A stretch of 64,000 nucleotides of DNA from Ceriagrion tenellum (taxonomy: Eukaryota; Arthropoda; Insecta; Odonata; Coenagrionidae): positions 76,707,496 to 76,771,495 of the forward strand of contig OY720641.1 of NCBI GenBank assembly GCA_963169105.1, given 5' to 3'. The translations under genes and the position numbers were made by a program. Shown piece after piece: positions 1-12,996 of this stretch (position 1 is the first letter of the stretch; each line of letters begins with the position of its first letter). Below the pieces are notes generated by a model. It had not been told where the DNA came from. It made no database searches and saw nothing but the letters and a program-made list of their open reading frames with translations.

Positions 1-955
1 GCATTGACTATCATAGTCTATAGACAACCAAATCTTTTGTCTAAAATCATCGGGTTTGTTCGCCATAAACTCAGTATAAGAACATCAGGCTTTGATGGGA
101 AACAGCCACTAAATACTAAGTAAGCCCGTGGCCTGTAGCAATAAAATTGTCGATTAATCTCATCCATTCTGTTGAAGAGAGAGCAAATTTGTGAGCCTGC
201 AGACGGACCGAGCAGGTTGATATCTCATTAAATCGCAATAGTCGTAAAATATCGGAGAATTTATTTATAGACATGACTTTCTTACAACAAGGCACAGCCC
301 AGTTTTCAATTCACTAAATATGTAAAAGCCTGTCATTTTCTCCTGACATCCCTCTGCCGCACCAAGCAGCGATGAATGCGTCCAGTTCTTCCATAGTTAG
401 CACGAACGAATCGTTTCCATTTTACCCGTCAGCTTGGCCAATAGTACACTTTCGAGGTATTTTAAGGTGAGGGTCAGTAGAAAGACACATTACTGCGCAT
501 CATTGCATATGGCGCATCCATGCATAATTAGATGAGTAACACAGGTGCTTTACAACTTTGCAAATGATAATTAAGTGCTAACCAAACGAGAAATTCGTCA
601 TTAAATATTTTAAATAAAATTTGAAATGTTACCTCGGGTAAAGATCTGAATAATAAAAGTCTAAAACATCCAAATCATGCTTAAAACAATCAGCAAATAA
701 AGCTAATAATCCTCAATAGCAGAGGTAGTCACGTGGTTTCAAGTTAACTTTTTGAAATGGAATGAAAAATAAATTAGTAATAGCAGTAAATACGCTTACT
801 TTGAGTATATGATAAATGAATAAAAGTCACAAAAGGTTTTTTCAGCGATGAAAAAAGAGAATGTGGGAGAAAATAAAATATTGAAAGCAGTAAAAATGAC
901 TACCTCGGCTTGCCTAATGTTAATCAAACCAAAATATAGGTGACAAGATGATATA
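1..955. other. No feature recognised
   Basis: AT-rich sequence with no open frame, RNA gene or repeat I can support. Confidence 0.4.
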
Positions 956-1318
956 CTGAGTGAAGAAGGCCATCAATCAGTAAAAACAACAAGTAACAGC
1001 GAACACGCTATTTCTATCTTTTAGGAAACGATTCTTTAAAAAAATACCTATACATGGAGCAAACTATGCGCACGGCAGTTGGACTAGAGCAACAGAAAAA
1101 GAAAAGGAGATGAAGACGATGGATGATTAGATTAACTCGAGAATGATTCAAATTCAATGGAAACAGCGCAATTCTAATTAAGTGAACCGCCATTGATATG
1201 AATGCATGGACGTTAATGGTATTTAAAAAGGCAACATGAAGACACTTTATGGTCACAAGCGGACGCTTTACAGGAGCTAGCGAAAGGCCATCATGAAAGG
1301 AATCGATGAAGGAAATTT
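956..1318 (+). repeat. Anonymous repeat, copy 1
   Basis: Matches 2277-2630 along its length (CTGAGTGAAGAAG..CATCA, AGTAAAAACAACAAG, CAGCGAACACGCTATTTC, CATGAAGAC, CGCTTTACA). Direct orientation, offset about 1.32 kb, clearly diverged. No coding signal. Confidence 0.75.
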
Positions 1319-2276
1319 CAAAAATCTAAAGTTTTAGATCATTCAAATATGCGAATGCGCAGGATTATTTGTAGCTTAAGAAATCTCACTACATGCTAAA
1401 AGCAAATTTTGAAGCATACCCAAAGCGACAAAAAACTAAATACAATTGCCAAAGATTAATCGGTTTGTTAGTTCAATCATATATCAGCAAATTATAATGT
1501 GCAATACTATTTTGTCCTTTCCAGAGGAATGTAATCCGAGTACGAAATAAGATAGTGGTAATCGCCATTTGACGGTCATTTTCCCACAGTAATACTTATA
1601 GAACTATACCTCATTAATAGCGCCATAAATCACCAATAAGGGACAAAATCTACTATTATGATTAATTAACACAGCATTTTCACGATGAATGTTACCACCA
1701 TTACTGACAGGATGACAGGTTGGCTTCTGTATTCCAAAAGATTTATATGGTGTGAGGTTTTAATTGTTCATTATAATTTTTTTCTTTTCTGCCAAAGATA
1801 AACATTATTCAACGACCGATTATCATTTTGCGAGGGCAAGCCATTCCCAAAATATCAGCCAGTGCATTACCAATGCAGACACCGGTCGTGCATTAATATT
1901 TATTCAACCTCCAAGGCATCTTCCGCGAGGCCGCTGTATCGGTCACGTGCCCGTCGGCTCAATGCAGGATAGAACCTTTTGATCTTACGGGGTTAGCCAA
2001 TGCCTCCGTATCCTGTTCTCCGGCTCAATTCCTTTACTCCTGCCCTCTTAGTCCTCGCTCACGCATTTGCCCTCCCGTCCTATCTGCATCTCCGAAGGGT
2101 TATTCCGGATCATGAGAGGAGGCGTGCCCGTCACCACAGCTTAAAGAGTCATTCAATCCCTACACGGAAAGCGGAAAAGGAATTTTCTAAAGTCACGGAC
2201 GCTAATGGGTCACTCCCGCAAACATTTGATTAATCGTGGTTACTTTATTACGATACAATGAACTCCAGAAGACATT
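1319..2276. other. No feature recognised
   Basis: Spacer between two copies of an anonymous repeat. Two short open frames (1764-1982, 2000-2233) in a slightly GC-richer patch look random. Confidence 0.4.
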
Positions 2277-2630
2277 CTGAGTGAAGAAGGGCATCAGTGA
2301 GTAAAAACAACAAGAGACAGCGAACACGCTATTTCGGTCGTCAAGGCAACGATTCTTAAATTAAAAAACGCATAGACGGAGAAAACTATCGCACGGCAGT
2401 AGGTCTTGGGCGACAGCAAAATAAAAGGAGATGAAAATTGTGGATGATTAGAGTAACTCGAAAATTATTAAAATTGAATGGAAATAGCGCAAGTCTAATG
2501 AAGAGCTTCGTCAATAATATGAATGCTCAGATGACTAAGAAGAGGTCAACATGAAGACGATGTATGGGCGCGAACGCTTTACAACAGCAATTGAAAGGTC
2601 ATCACGAAAGGAACTAATGAAGGAACGTTG
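2277..2630 (+). repeat. Anonymous repeat, copy 2
   Basis: Partner of 956-1318. The 0.96 kb between the two copies has no recognised content. Confidence 0.75.
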
Positions 2631-3105
2631 GCTAGACCGACAAGCACGATTGAGGTTCTATTATTTCTCTTCACCGCGAAATAATAATGTCGAGCTTCAC
2701 AACGCTGCATCATACTTAACGGTAAAAATTACACACTAATCCTACATCAAGGAAGCCCCATTGAAATGAAGTAATATCCACATATGGCCCATATCTCCGC
2801 ATTTTGGCCCGAGAAGTACCGGCGAATCAAACACGTCATACAAATGCAAAGCAATGATTAATATGCAGTGCAAGTAAACAAATTATTTCATTTAACTTTA
2901 AAATTTTTTGAACGCATAAGCCTTCGATATATTTCATACACCACATGCAAAAATCCTTGGTAATACATTATGAATCATTAAAACGGATTCTGCGAACCAC
3001 TGCAGCTTCACATTTAAACTTTCATCCTGAGGGTTAATAAATAGCTCAAAAATGAGAGATATTCCATATTAATTTCTACTCTTATAGAGCCTCTAATCAA
3101 TGTTA

Positions 3106-3265
3106 GACTATCATCATCATCATTGGTAGTTCAATCCTAAGATTGGTTGACTGCAGCCCTCCACCCTTTCCTATCTAATGCTAGTTCCCTTACTTCTTGG
3201 TAACTCTTCCTGTGTAAGTTCATCTTTAATTAGTCCATGAACTTATTCCTGGGTGTTCCTTTCCT
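3106..3265 (-). mobile_element. Non-LTR retrotransposon 3' tail
   Basis: On the minus strand the sequence ends GGGTGGAGGGCTGCAGTCAA, CCAATCTTAGGATTGAACTA, CCAATGATGATGATGATAG. In one frame it reads GWRAAVNQS and then Asp-rich GAT codons, the usual terminus of such LINEs. Only the last about 150 bp remain. Confidence 0.5.
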
Positions 3266-3684
3266 GGCTCTTCGTTGTGACAAGCGACAAACGCTGTTAT
3301 TGATGTCCGCAGGAACGGAACAGACGCAGCAAAAACTTGACACGGAGGGAAAGAATTTTAGCTATGCCTAAACAGGGAGCGAGGGAGGTGCCAGCCATTG
3401 TGAGAACAATAATTCAAAGCAGAGGGCCGCGACGTATTAGCGTCTACACGTCTCCCATGCATAATTGAGACATAAAGGCAAGGCCAACCGACATAATAAA
3501 CGGCCCAATTTGGCCACGATGTACACACGCTTGTCTCCCACACGCAAACGATTAAAAGACAACGTCACCTTGGTGGAGCAGAAATGTGCTCGGATAATTT
3601 GTCACGCCTACTTCATGAAAGCGGGCATTTCTTTCCCGAGCGCTAAACGGACACTCCCGAGGCGCTACTACAGATTGGGACTTT

Positions 3685-3824
3685 CGATTCGGTTCTCGCA
3701 GATTCCGATATTCTCCCCAATCTCGAATCAAAAAAAGGCATAGGAAGAGTACAGTTGAAACTCTTTGAAAACCGAAACAAAAGGGACTAGTTTTACAGGC
3801 AATTAAATAGAGGGGAAGGACCAC
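3685..3824. repeat. Anonymous repeat B, copy 1
   Basis: Shares CGATTCG.TTCTCG, AGATTCCGATAT, GAGTACAGT.GAAACTCTTT, GACTAGT.TTACAGGCAA and GAGGGGAAGGACCAC with 5167-5305, same orientation. Copy 2 directly precedes a LINE fragment, so this may be LINE-associated sequence. Confidence 0.75.
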
Positions 3825-4204
3825 AGACGAAAAATTGACATAAAGATGTCAAGATTGGCGTCATCACGAGTAAGTCGCAACAATTGGTGCGTGACACTAT
3901 TAATAAAATAATTTATCAGTATCATAGAGCAAACATTGCTCTTTAAATCTTCGGTGGTATTACACAATCGGAACTCAGCGCAGACATATTTCACACACCA
4001 CTTCAACAAAACACGTAATAAATCCGCGAGATTCGTAAATAAAACTGAAACGAAAGAATGGAGTGTACAAAATAAGGAGATACAAGGATTATACCGGAAT
4101 AGAGACGGAAGTTCATACCTGAGGCCCAGTTTGCTAGGAAAATACAATCATTACTTTACCGCCATGTAACATCTGCAAAGCAGACAAAAGAGACAAAATA
4201 ACAG

Positions 4205-4285
4205 AGACAAAAAGATAGGCAGTGAAAATCTCTCAAAAAGATAGGCAGTGAAGGATGTTACACTATCTCAAAAAGACACGAAATT
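4205..4285. repeat. Short tandem duplication
   Basis: AAAAAGATAGGCAGTGAA occurs twice, separated by TCTCTC, with a third partial CTCAAAAAGACA. Confidence 0.6.
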
Positions 4286-5166
4286 AAGGATTTCCCACCA
4301 CGTTATATAGATATGCACAGTAGACATAAGTGATAAAATATATGAGATGATCTATCCAAAAGGTAGGTAACAAAATAGTGATTTAAAGTCAAAATAAAAA
4401 GAAAAGTAAAAAAAAAGCGATGCATCCATCAAAACACATAGACCCCCTTCTCACAATTTTCTCACCCAATTCCATCATCAAAGTAATATTCTTACTTTGA
4501 AATGCCATCCCGTCAATATGATTAGTGAACGAGGAACCCCTGCCACAAGCCCTTGCAGTGGCTCGCAGGGTCGTGTATAGATGTTAGCCCACATCAGTAG
4601 GCACACATTATTAGATTATTCAGGATATAACACTTTCTCTCATTTCGGCTCTCTTACCTTTCTCCAAAAATTGAACCAATCTATCGCCACGAACAGGTAT
4701 AACTGTATTCGGGGTAATACTTAGGCTTGGACATATACCTTAAATAAAGATGCAAATGTTGTGGAACAAATGAGAATCAAGGTCAGCCAGTAGCTGAATC
4801 GATCTTGAAGTACAATGGAGGGTTAACGCACGCATATATACTTTCACAAAGATTTATTAACCAATATCCCAACGAGTCGTAAGCAGGCGATCCAATAGAT
4901 AGGCCGATTCTGTGAATTTTAGCTTTGCAAGATGAATATGATCCATTGTTGTCCTATTTCTAGGGTACACAACGATAGGGTGCTAGTGCCTTGAGTAGCG
5001 AAGAGATAACTGTATGTGAAACGTATATTCGAGACCTATACGAAGGGATTGAGAAGAATCAAAACAGAGGCATTGAATCGTTGTTTCATAATTCGATCTT
5101 TATTACGTGGCTCCATCAAGTTGTGCCATATGAGTTAATACAGAGGAATCGATAATCTATCATACC

Positions 5167-5305
5167 CGATTCGATTCTCGTAGATTCCGATATCCTCCCC
5201 GATCTTGAATCGAAAAAGGCACAGGGAGAGTACAGTCGAAACTCTTTAGGAACCGCATTAAAAGAGACTAGTCTTACAGGCAAATGAATGGAGGGGAAGG
5301 ACCAC
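5167..5305. repeat. Anonymous repeat B, copy 2
   Basis: Partner of 3685-3824; lies about 75 bp upstream of the LINE fragment at 5380. Confidence 0.75.
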
Positions 5306-5379
5306 CGCCAAGGTTTTAACCAACAATTGGATCAAAGGATGTTGAATATCGCGTGATCTGATCTCTATTGACTGAAGAA

Positions 5380-5650
5380 GATAGGACTGAAAACGAGGAA
5401 ACGAGCAAAACAATCGTGCGGAGCATGGCTCTCTACGAATCGGAAGCATGGACCATTGGAAAAGTAGGCCAGAAAAGACTATAAGCTTTCGAAACCTTTT
5501 GTAGGAGGATTATGAAGGTAAAATGGACGGATAAATAAGAAATGAATTTATATACATATGAGTAGAAAAGGAATGGACACTATGGAATACCATACAGAAA
5601 AGAAGAACCAGATGGATTGGACACACCATGAGGCACAATGATGATGATGA
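5380..5650 (+). pseudogene. Non-LTR retrotransposon C-terminal fragment
   Basis: Plus-strand frames give KTIVRSMALYESEAWTIGKV, then AFETFCRRIMKVKWTDK (5490-5540) and EKEWTLWNTIQKRRTRWIGH (5560-5625), ending in a GATGATGATGATCC microsatellite-like tail. This is the C-terminal end of a LINE ORF2 of the type whose 3' end runs into (GAT)n. Stops are present. Confidence 0.75.
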
Positions 5651-8600
5651 TCCTTTGAACTAAAAGTAACGAGATAATCTCATTGAAACTATGTAGCCTG
5701 TTCAACTCCAATTAAGGTGTTCATTTTTTCTTCCTAAAACTCATTCACTGACTGAAATCTATCCGTAAGCAAAGATAGCTGCATTATCACGTGGTTTTCC
5801 TCTTTACCGTCATGATTAATTCCGAAATTCAGCTTAGTTGAGAATAATAACTGCATTCGGTCAAACACATTTTTATTTTTTATAATTTTTTTTACCAAAT
5901 CAACACACTGAAGGAATAAAGTTTGAGGAAAATATGGCCGTAGGACAGAGGCTTAAGGATCGTCCACCTCAAGTCGTTTCCACTCAAATCGAAGCACGAT
6001 CGGGCGAACGAATCAACTTTCGCCCATTCACAAGACTGAATACGGGAAAACAAATAAGGGCCTTAAGGAGTCCCGTTCTTTGAGGAGAATCAATCACAAC
6101 CACAAAAAAAATTGAAATTGGACCACGCATGTGAGCTCGCAAGCGATTTTCAGGAAACGCGGCGATACTAATGTTGCCGAGGTAAAAAAATTAGGTCTCC
6201 TTCTCTCGCAAGAACCGCACCCAAGTCGAAAATTTTCAAGGGTGAATGCCAAGACCATCTGTATTTTATCGCCGACGAAAAAATAGGAGTTGTCGCGGAT
6301 GCCATAGCTGTCCTTGAAGATCTTCTGCGGGGAGTGGCCATCAGGTGGGCGGGTCGTGGTGTGAGAAAAAATAAAAGGATAATAAAGAGGAGGAGGAAAC
6401 AAGAGAGGGACAGAGAGCGAAAGGGGAGACGAGGTTGGCACATCCTGAGATTATAACTGAGATGGAGCGGTATGGGAACAGAATTTGTAAACTAGAGGGA
6501 GTGGATTAAACTCGGTTCGTACATTTCAGCCACTGCACCATGGAATGCCCTGAGAACGATGGCGGTGGTAGCTATCGAAACGTCAGCCCACAACGACCTG
6601 ACCCGGTGGAAAACCCGAGAAGACTTCATCATTATATGAGGAGGTTAAGGAAAGAATTGAAAAAGTCTAATTACGGAGAGCAATGTTGTCAGCTGCAGAA
6701 ACCTGGACACTGAGGGAAGGGAATAGTAGGGGCGTTTGAGACATGGGAGTGGAGATAATAGAGAAAGCGCATTGGACGGAAGGGAAGACGAACGATGAAG
6801 GGCTTAAAAAGGTAGGTTAGCAGACGAAACGGGCCCAAAGAGGAAGAGTAAGTAGATGTAACGCGTAACGAGGGGGTGAGTGATAGCTGTAGGGCGAGAT
6901 AGGGGGAGGTTGCTGACTAAGCTGGGTGGGAAGAGAGTAGGCGTAAGGGATGAAATGAGGAAGGGTAGAACATAAGTCCTGCTGAAGAATGAAACTGAAT
7001 AAGGACTTAAGGGCCAGAAGTTTTAATATAATAGCGGTAGTACTAATTATAAGAGCTGTAAATTAGGATATTTAACTCAACTGTACAAGAAAAAGTTGTG
7101 TATTTCGCTCAAAATAAAAGGGTGCAAACATCATGCAAAATCCTAAACACACCGTTTCTTCAGTTTAAGCTTACCCTCTACATTTTGTTTAAAGCATGAA
7201 ACTATCATATCATAATTACTGTAATGGAAATTTCAGCGTTTGCTTTTTGAACTGAATTAACTTTTGAAAATCAAACTTATCATTAAATTATGATACAGAA
7301 CGGTGATGTTGGAACAGGTACGCCAAATAAATGAACAACGCCTAACGAGTAATGCAATACGTAAATGCTTTTTTCTTCCATGCACACATTCCAATATCAC
7401 AACTTATAGATTACCGCACTTCTAGAAGCACGAATATTCATTCACTCATTGACTTTCCTGAAATTTCACGACATATCGACCAGTTAATTTATTTAATTTA
7501 TTTATATTTAGGATGGCCTACAACTTTCATACCATTTTTCTGACATTTCCTATACCTATATATTAATGCAATTAACAAAAAATTTTCACTCACAAAGATC
7601 GATAGTCATGGAATTCATCGGCAAACAGAACAGAAAACATTTTAGATCCACCTCCTCAATTACGACACATACAAATTAACTAGAGAATTAAGACGTAGAG
7701 TTCATATGATCTTGGACAAATAGCCATGGTTCACGAAGTTCATACATTCCTCAAATTTGTAATTTTAAATGACATGGTAATTTTAAATAAGTATTCCTTG
7801 TCTTGAGAACTGAAAATACCAAAAATAAGATATTTAATACAAAAAGTAAAGCGAATGACTTTGATGCCCAGCATGGAAGACGACAACAGGAAGTCAGAAA
7901 ACTACCGATAAAAAAGTTCAATATTGTACATTTTCACTTTACAAGGCCATTCTACCGTTCTTTTTCCATCAACCACATTCTTAGAATATAGATCCTATAC
8001 CAAGCAGAGCTAAGGGATCAAAAGTTAAAATTTAAGTAAAGATAAGCTTGAGACATTCACTTTATTCAACTTGTTCGAACACGGAACTTAGTCTAGTCGA
8101 GGAATCACAGAGGTAATGGGTCTGACGTGAAACGAAAAGAAAAAAATGACGAAATATGGGACGTAGGATGAGGCGGGAAGACAGGAAGGAAAGCGCTCAC
8201 TCACCGGTACAGAGGTGCGGTCAGCTTCTGTACCAGGCCAGGGGTAGACAAAAATAAATAAGGCTTAAAACCGGCTCAAACTCTACTTTTATATTCAATG
8301 ATCAGCAATTTCAATAACAGGCATTAAAAAATTGATGTGCATCTTGGATATGTGATGAAAGAAGTCAATACGATTACAATCGCAAAAAATCTTCGTCGAA
8401 AGGGCTAAAGAACTTACATAAAAGAAAGTTATCTTCGTTCAAAATTACCGCATCATGTCCAATGAAATATACGGAAAAAGGCCTGAAACTCTTTTCTGGA
8501 TTAGAGGTAAGGACTAACACCGAGAACAAGCTAGAGCTCGCAAGGTAATTAAACTAAATTTTACATTCTCTAATTTATCAAATCTACTGCCCAGTCCCTT

Positions 8601-9262
8601 AGCGATAGGAATGGAAGTGTATCCGCACAGCTTCAAAATTTCCAAAGAGGCAAGCGAGGCAATCCAAGGTTCTTTCTTGAAACCTCTCCTGATGCGCACA
8701 AATCAAAAGTAAAGCATATTAGCCAAAGAAATTTTTCGAAAAAAACGAGGGTCAATTTGGCAGGATACGGCTCAGCGTAATAAGTCAGATGATAATGTTA
8801 TTTTACATTCGGCCGGCCACAGTTAGAATGTTAAGCAATCCACTGGGGCCAATTAGAGAAAAGATAGATAAGAAATTATGAAGATTTTTAAGCGGATTTG
8901 AGGAATATAAGAAAAGTTAAGACAAAAAATTGAAGAATCAGATAAAATAGGAGAGGAGTCCTTCCAAACACGAGGGAAATTAAATCTTAAGGAAATACGC
9001 ATGGTTCCCAAATTGGCCTTACACTGATGAAGTTGTCAGGTTCCATTCACAACACCGGTAAACTCAACCATTCTCATCAAATAAGGGACTCGAGCAATGG
9101 CACTGATGAATTAAATACTCCCTTTTCTCTCGCAACATTTGCTATAACAAAAGAAACAGGGAAAAGCACTCATTATTTAAACATAAGTTATATTAAAACT
9201 TAGAATACTGTACACTTTTAACATTCACAAATACACTGAAACGGCTGGTGCCCTAACGTCCC
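5651..9262. other. Mostly anonymous
   Basis: Apart from the hammerhead-like motif at 6.55 kb, nothing recognised. 6580-7000 is purine-rich (GA/GGA) on the plus strand. Confidence 0.4.
6541..6640 (+). ncRNA. Hammerhead-like motif with Penelope-type flank
   Basis: CUGAGAA at 6550-6556 (one step from CUGAAGA), C, then a six-pair stem II GAUGGC/GCUAUC with a seven-base loop, GAA, palindromic ACGU, and C at 6584 as the predicted cleavage-site base. Stem I is weak (GC/GC after a C.A mismatch). The 3' flank GACCTGACCCGGTGG...CCCGAGAAGACTTCATCAT is shared in diverged form with the minus-strand motif at 55.2 kb. Confidence 0.5.
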
Positions 9263-9265
9263 TTA

Positions 9266-9746
9266 GGGGTCGTGCATAAACGGCTTTGGGGGGAGGCCAT
9301 AAAACCAACTTTGGGGGGAGGGGGCAGCCTAAAAACCTACAGCTGGTAACGAGTGGGGGAGATGGGGGGTTTCACTCCAAGTAACGTGGGTGTTACTCGT
9401 CAACATCGCGTCAACAATACTACAGAGTTTAATGAGAGGAACGGCGCGCGGGGTATTTAATTGAGGATCGTTAGAAATTCCAGTTTTTTTTACTTCATGT
9501 GATTTATGGTTGATTTTTTTAAATTTAAAAATTAATATTACTTGTTCCAATTGAGATTAGATAGTTCTCTTACATCTAGTTCCGCTACTTTATTTGTCTT
9601 ATTTCAACCTATCCCTAAAAATAAACTCACTCAATCATTGAGAACATAGTTTTGAATTGAAAGTTTCATTTGTAGAGACAACGTTACATGTAGGGGGAGG
9701 GGGTAAAAAATCATCGAAAACGGTAACATAGTTTAACCACGGCCCC
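9266..9746. mobile_element. PIF/Harbinger-like MITE, 481 bp, TTA target duplication
   Basis: Terminal inverted repeats GGGGTCGTGCATAAAC (left) and GGGGCCGTGGTTAAAC (right, minus strand), matching at 13 of 16 positions, flanked by TTA on both sides (9263-9265, 9747-9749). The 3-bp TWA target site is typical of PIF/Harbinger. It contains no transposase; a GGGGGG-rich stretch follows the left end and a GGGGGAGGGGG block precedes the right. Confidence 0.65.
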
Positions 9747-9749
9747 TTA

Positions 9750-10470
9750 CTGGCTCGCGAGGTATAATCTAGAAACGCATGAAGCCACCACGAGCAGGAC
9801 GTAGCGAGTGAAGGGTATTGAACCAGTCGTCTGGCTTCGAGAACACTGGGCAGGATTCATAAGACCTACAGTTCCATCAACCGTCAACCTTAAGCCTCGT
9901 GCCAACTCCCACCCTTTCTCAATTCTAAAAGCCATCACCACCTTCCACCCAGACCGTAGTCCATTGTTCTTGGCCCGGCAAACGCCCAGTAACCCTTCCC
10001 GACAGCCCTCAAAAGTCCCGCATGGAAAAAATATATACAAACGTACTCCTCCGGAGGGGAATCGACATATATGTACGCCTCAAGTCCAAACCGCTTTCCC
10101 AGGACCCCCTGGAGCGAGACTATGGAACAATTATACTGGGCGGACAGCTGAAATGATTGAAGCAGGACCTCCCAGTGAAGCAATCTTCAAATGCCCCGCC
10201 CATTCATATGCGTTCATTCAAGGCAGCTCACTTGGCTATCTAAATCCGTGATGGGAGAGTCCCCACGCAAAGGAGTTGCGAGAGACTGTTTCATATTTAA
10301 TTCAAGCAGGGTCGGCAGAGGGCAGAGGAGGAGGTCTCAGGGAACTTGCGAGGCTGAAAACAACAGGTGGATCTGCGTGCGGAGAATTCTCCAGGGGGAG
10401 GGGATCGACCCAAAACCAAGGCCAAAGACGGGAAACCAGAATGAATAATGCGCCTCATTGGTTTCCATCC
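9750..10470. other. Moderately GC-rich stretch, unrecognised
   Basis: Follows the MITE directly. Open frames on both strands (plus 9808-10251 and 10191-10448, minus 10040-9747), with no recognisable domain. May be part of an older repeat. Confidence 0.3.
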
Positions 10471-10879
10471 TGAAATCAGTCAAGATCTAACTTCCATCAA
10501 AACTGACAGGAGAACTAAAAGAAAATTCGACACCACATGACAAATCTTTGGGAACTTTCCTTTTAAATGTGCTGCATGAAATTTTTTTTAAGAATTCAAT
10601 CCGTACATCAATAGATCTAGGGTAATAGTTATTTTGCGCGAAAGAAATACTTATTCGGGTCAGAATCAATGCTTTCAACATCTTGTAAAATCGTAGGTGA
10701 TAAAATAAAATTCTCAAAGAGTTTTCATGCATTTAATATGCTACATACTATATCATATGCACCGCCTTGTCCACAAAAGAATACCTCCTTCTTAGCTTAG
10801 ATGTTCCTGGTCATGGTGCTATGTGCTACGATAATTCTTCCCCGAGATTTATAACAGATGGCCATTGAAGTATTACGCT

Positions 10880-10925
10880 AGTTCAAATCCAACGTTTCGC
10901 CAAAAATGACTTAAGGATTCCAAGC
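10880..10925 (-). ncRNA. Decayed hammerhead-like motif
   Basis: On the minus strand: AAUCC, CUUAAGU-like core (CUGAAGA expected), residual stem II ending GGC, GAA, palindromic ACGU, U, GGAUU. AAUCC/GGAUU give a perfect five-pair stem I. The core carries at least two changes and the 5' arm of stem II is lost, so it would be inactive. Confidence 0.3.
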
Positions 10926-12996
10926 ATTTCAATTGGTAATTAGTAATAAATGAAATTCAGCGGCCATAAAAAGGAAAAAAATCATGAAATAACGGCGCCC
11001 TCTTGCTGTAATGCATTTTTAGAAATATGAATGTTGCGATTTTAGTCTTTAAGTTTAACTGTCCACAGAAATAATTTTACAATATAAATAAAATATTTGT
11101 AACTGTAATATATAACTTTTACATAACATCTTTCAGTGTACATATACACTTTTGCAGCAAACTTTACCATTTTCATTTTCTCAGGTTGTTTCACATGAAA
11201 AACGGATATTAATTCCTACTATTGGAAACTTCATAGGTAATTGAATATGACAAGATTTGATTGAAAGTAGGCAATCATGGAAAATCGAGAAGCAAGCCTT
11301 TCCCAAGTGAATGTAACTATATTATCCAGTAACACTAATTAAACTCCCATTCAAAATACTCAGGGCAACGACTAATATCCTGTGAGCAAAATACTTTTTA
11401 AAAAGCAGCACCATAGGTACACTGAATTAATTATAATCAGAACAAAATGTGTATCAACATTTTGTACAATACGCAGGAAATCAAGTGGATACAAAAGAAA
11501 ATTAATAAAGGCTCTGATTCGGTAAAAGAACTGAAAGAAAAATATTAATGAATGCTTTAAAGGTAAAGCGCTACTTAGAACCATTGTGGCATTATTGGGT
11601 AAGATGGTTGAGAATTTACCGGAGATTTTTGAAATACGGTGCGGAGAATAATTGAGACGACCTTGATGAAGAGAAAGAAAAGTGGACACGTGTACGACAG
11701 AGTTGGGGATGCGTGGAAATAATGGAAAAAAATTGATTAAAGACATCCGAAGGTGATGCAGGACTCGCTACAAAAATTGAGATACAATACGTGGCGATAA
11801 AACTGACAAAATTATGGTAAGGGGATAAATTTAGTACACGTAAGAACGAGTGAGAAGATGAAAACCTGAAGAAGGGATAGAGAGATTTATGGGTAAAGAG
11901 AGCGCGGAAGCAGGTTGGATTTAAGTATTTGACGGTGTGTGTTGCTTAAACGGTTGGTATAAATACAATGACTATTAGAGATTTCTATCTCTAATTAACA
12001 CGTATGACAGCCAAGATTCATTTGAAAAAGAACTTTTGGTGCCGCAACGGTTTCTCCTTATTAATCAAAGAATATCAATGCTCAATCAAGAAGCTCATAA
12101 CTATAAAGCTCTCATGCCATTGATGTTTTAACACGACGTCATCCACCGTTCATCCAGTCAACACGACAACGATCTCTCTTTCATCGATGATGACATCACG
12201 TTCATTCATGCAGTATGGTTGGGCTTCAGTAGTGAGCACCTATGCATGATGCAAATCATAGTCTATTTCTCGAGGAATAACCCACGCTTCAATTAAATTT
12301 ATTATTTAATTTTCTTCATCTGTTCACATGCTCCGACTTCATATTGGCGTGCAAATATGATGGCCATGACGTTATTCTATGGATGTAAGATTTCCCTTCT
12401 CTACACCGACAATCCGCCTCCGGGAAATCAAGTTAATTTTCAGAAACTCCAACAGACGAGAAAACGTTTAGAAACAAATGGAATGGAAGACATTGAAAAT
12501 AATAATAAGTGGAGATTGGGCGGATGGGGGTGATTCATCACAATTGCTGAGCTGTAATTTGCACTCGGAACCGCAAAACTTCCGGGGAATAACGATGTGT
12601 TCATCAAATAATTACTATTATTTTAGGCCTCATTGTATAATTACTATGCTTTGTAAGAAACTTTTTTATTATATATTTTCATCAATTGTAATTTTTTCAA
12701 AGGCCGTAAGAGCCTACTAGAATAAGCAAAACTATAACTAAATAATTAACTTCGATAAGAAATCTGAGGTAACAATAATGGCATATTACACTTGCATACC
12801 ACCAACAGTGAATAGCTTGTAACAGTCCGTGTCCAGGTAACATATTACTTCACTCGTAGTATCATCGACATAATTAATTTCTCTTCTTTCTTAAAATTTA
12901 ATCGAATGAACATTAGCAGGTATAAGAAAATGAGAGCGAATTATTATAGCTCGGAATTCTCTAGTCAGCATGTCGTTCACTTACGAAAATGAATAC
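10926..12996. other. No feature recognised
   Basis: AT-rich; the 124-codon minus-strand frame (11746-11372) has no recognisable motif and is probably chance. Confidence 0.4.

Larger units (their letters stand above)
2631..5166. other. Mostly anonymous, with repeats listed separately
   Basis: Holds the LINE tail (3106-3265), repeat B copy 1 (3685-3824) and a small tandem repeat (4205-4285). The rest shows no coding or RNA signal. Confidence 0.4.

Noticed and set aside
11864..11890. CTGAAGAAGGG as a hammerhead core
   Set aside because: No GAAAC box or CCC arm downstream.
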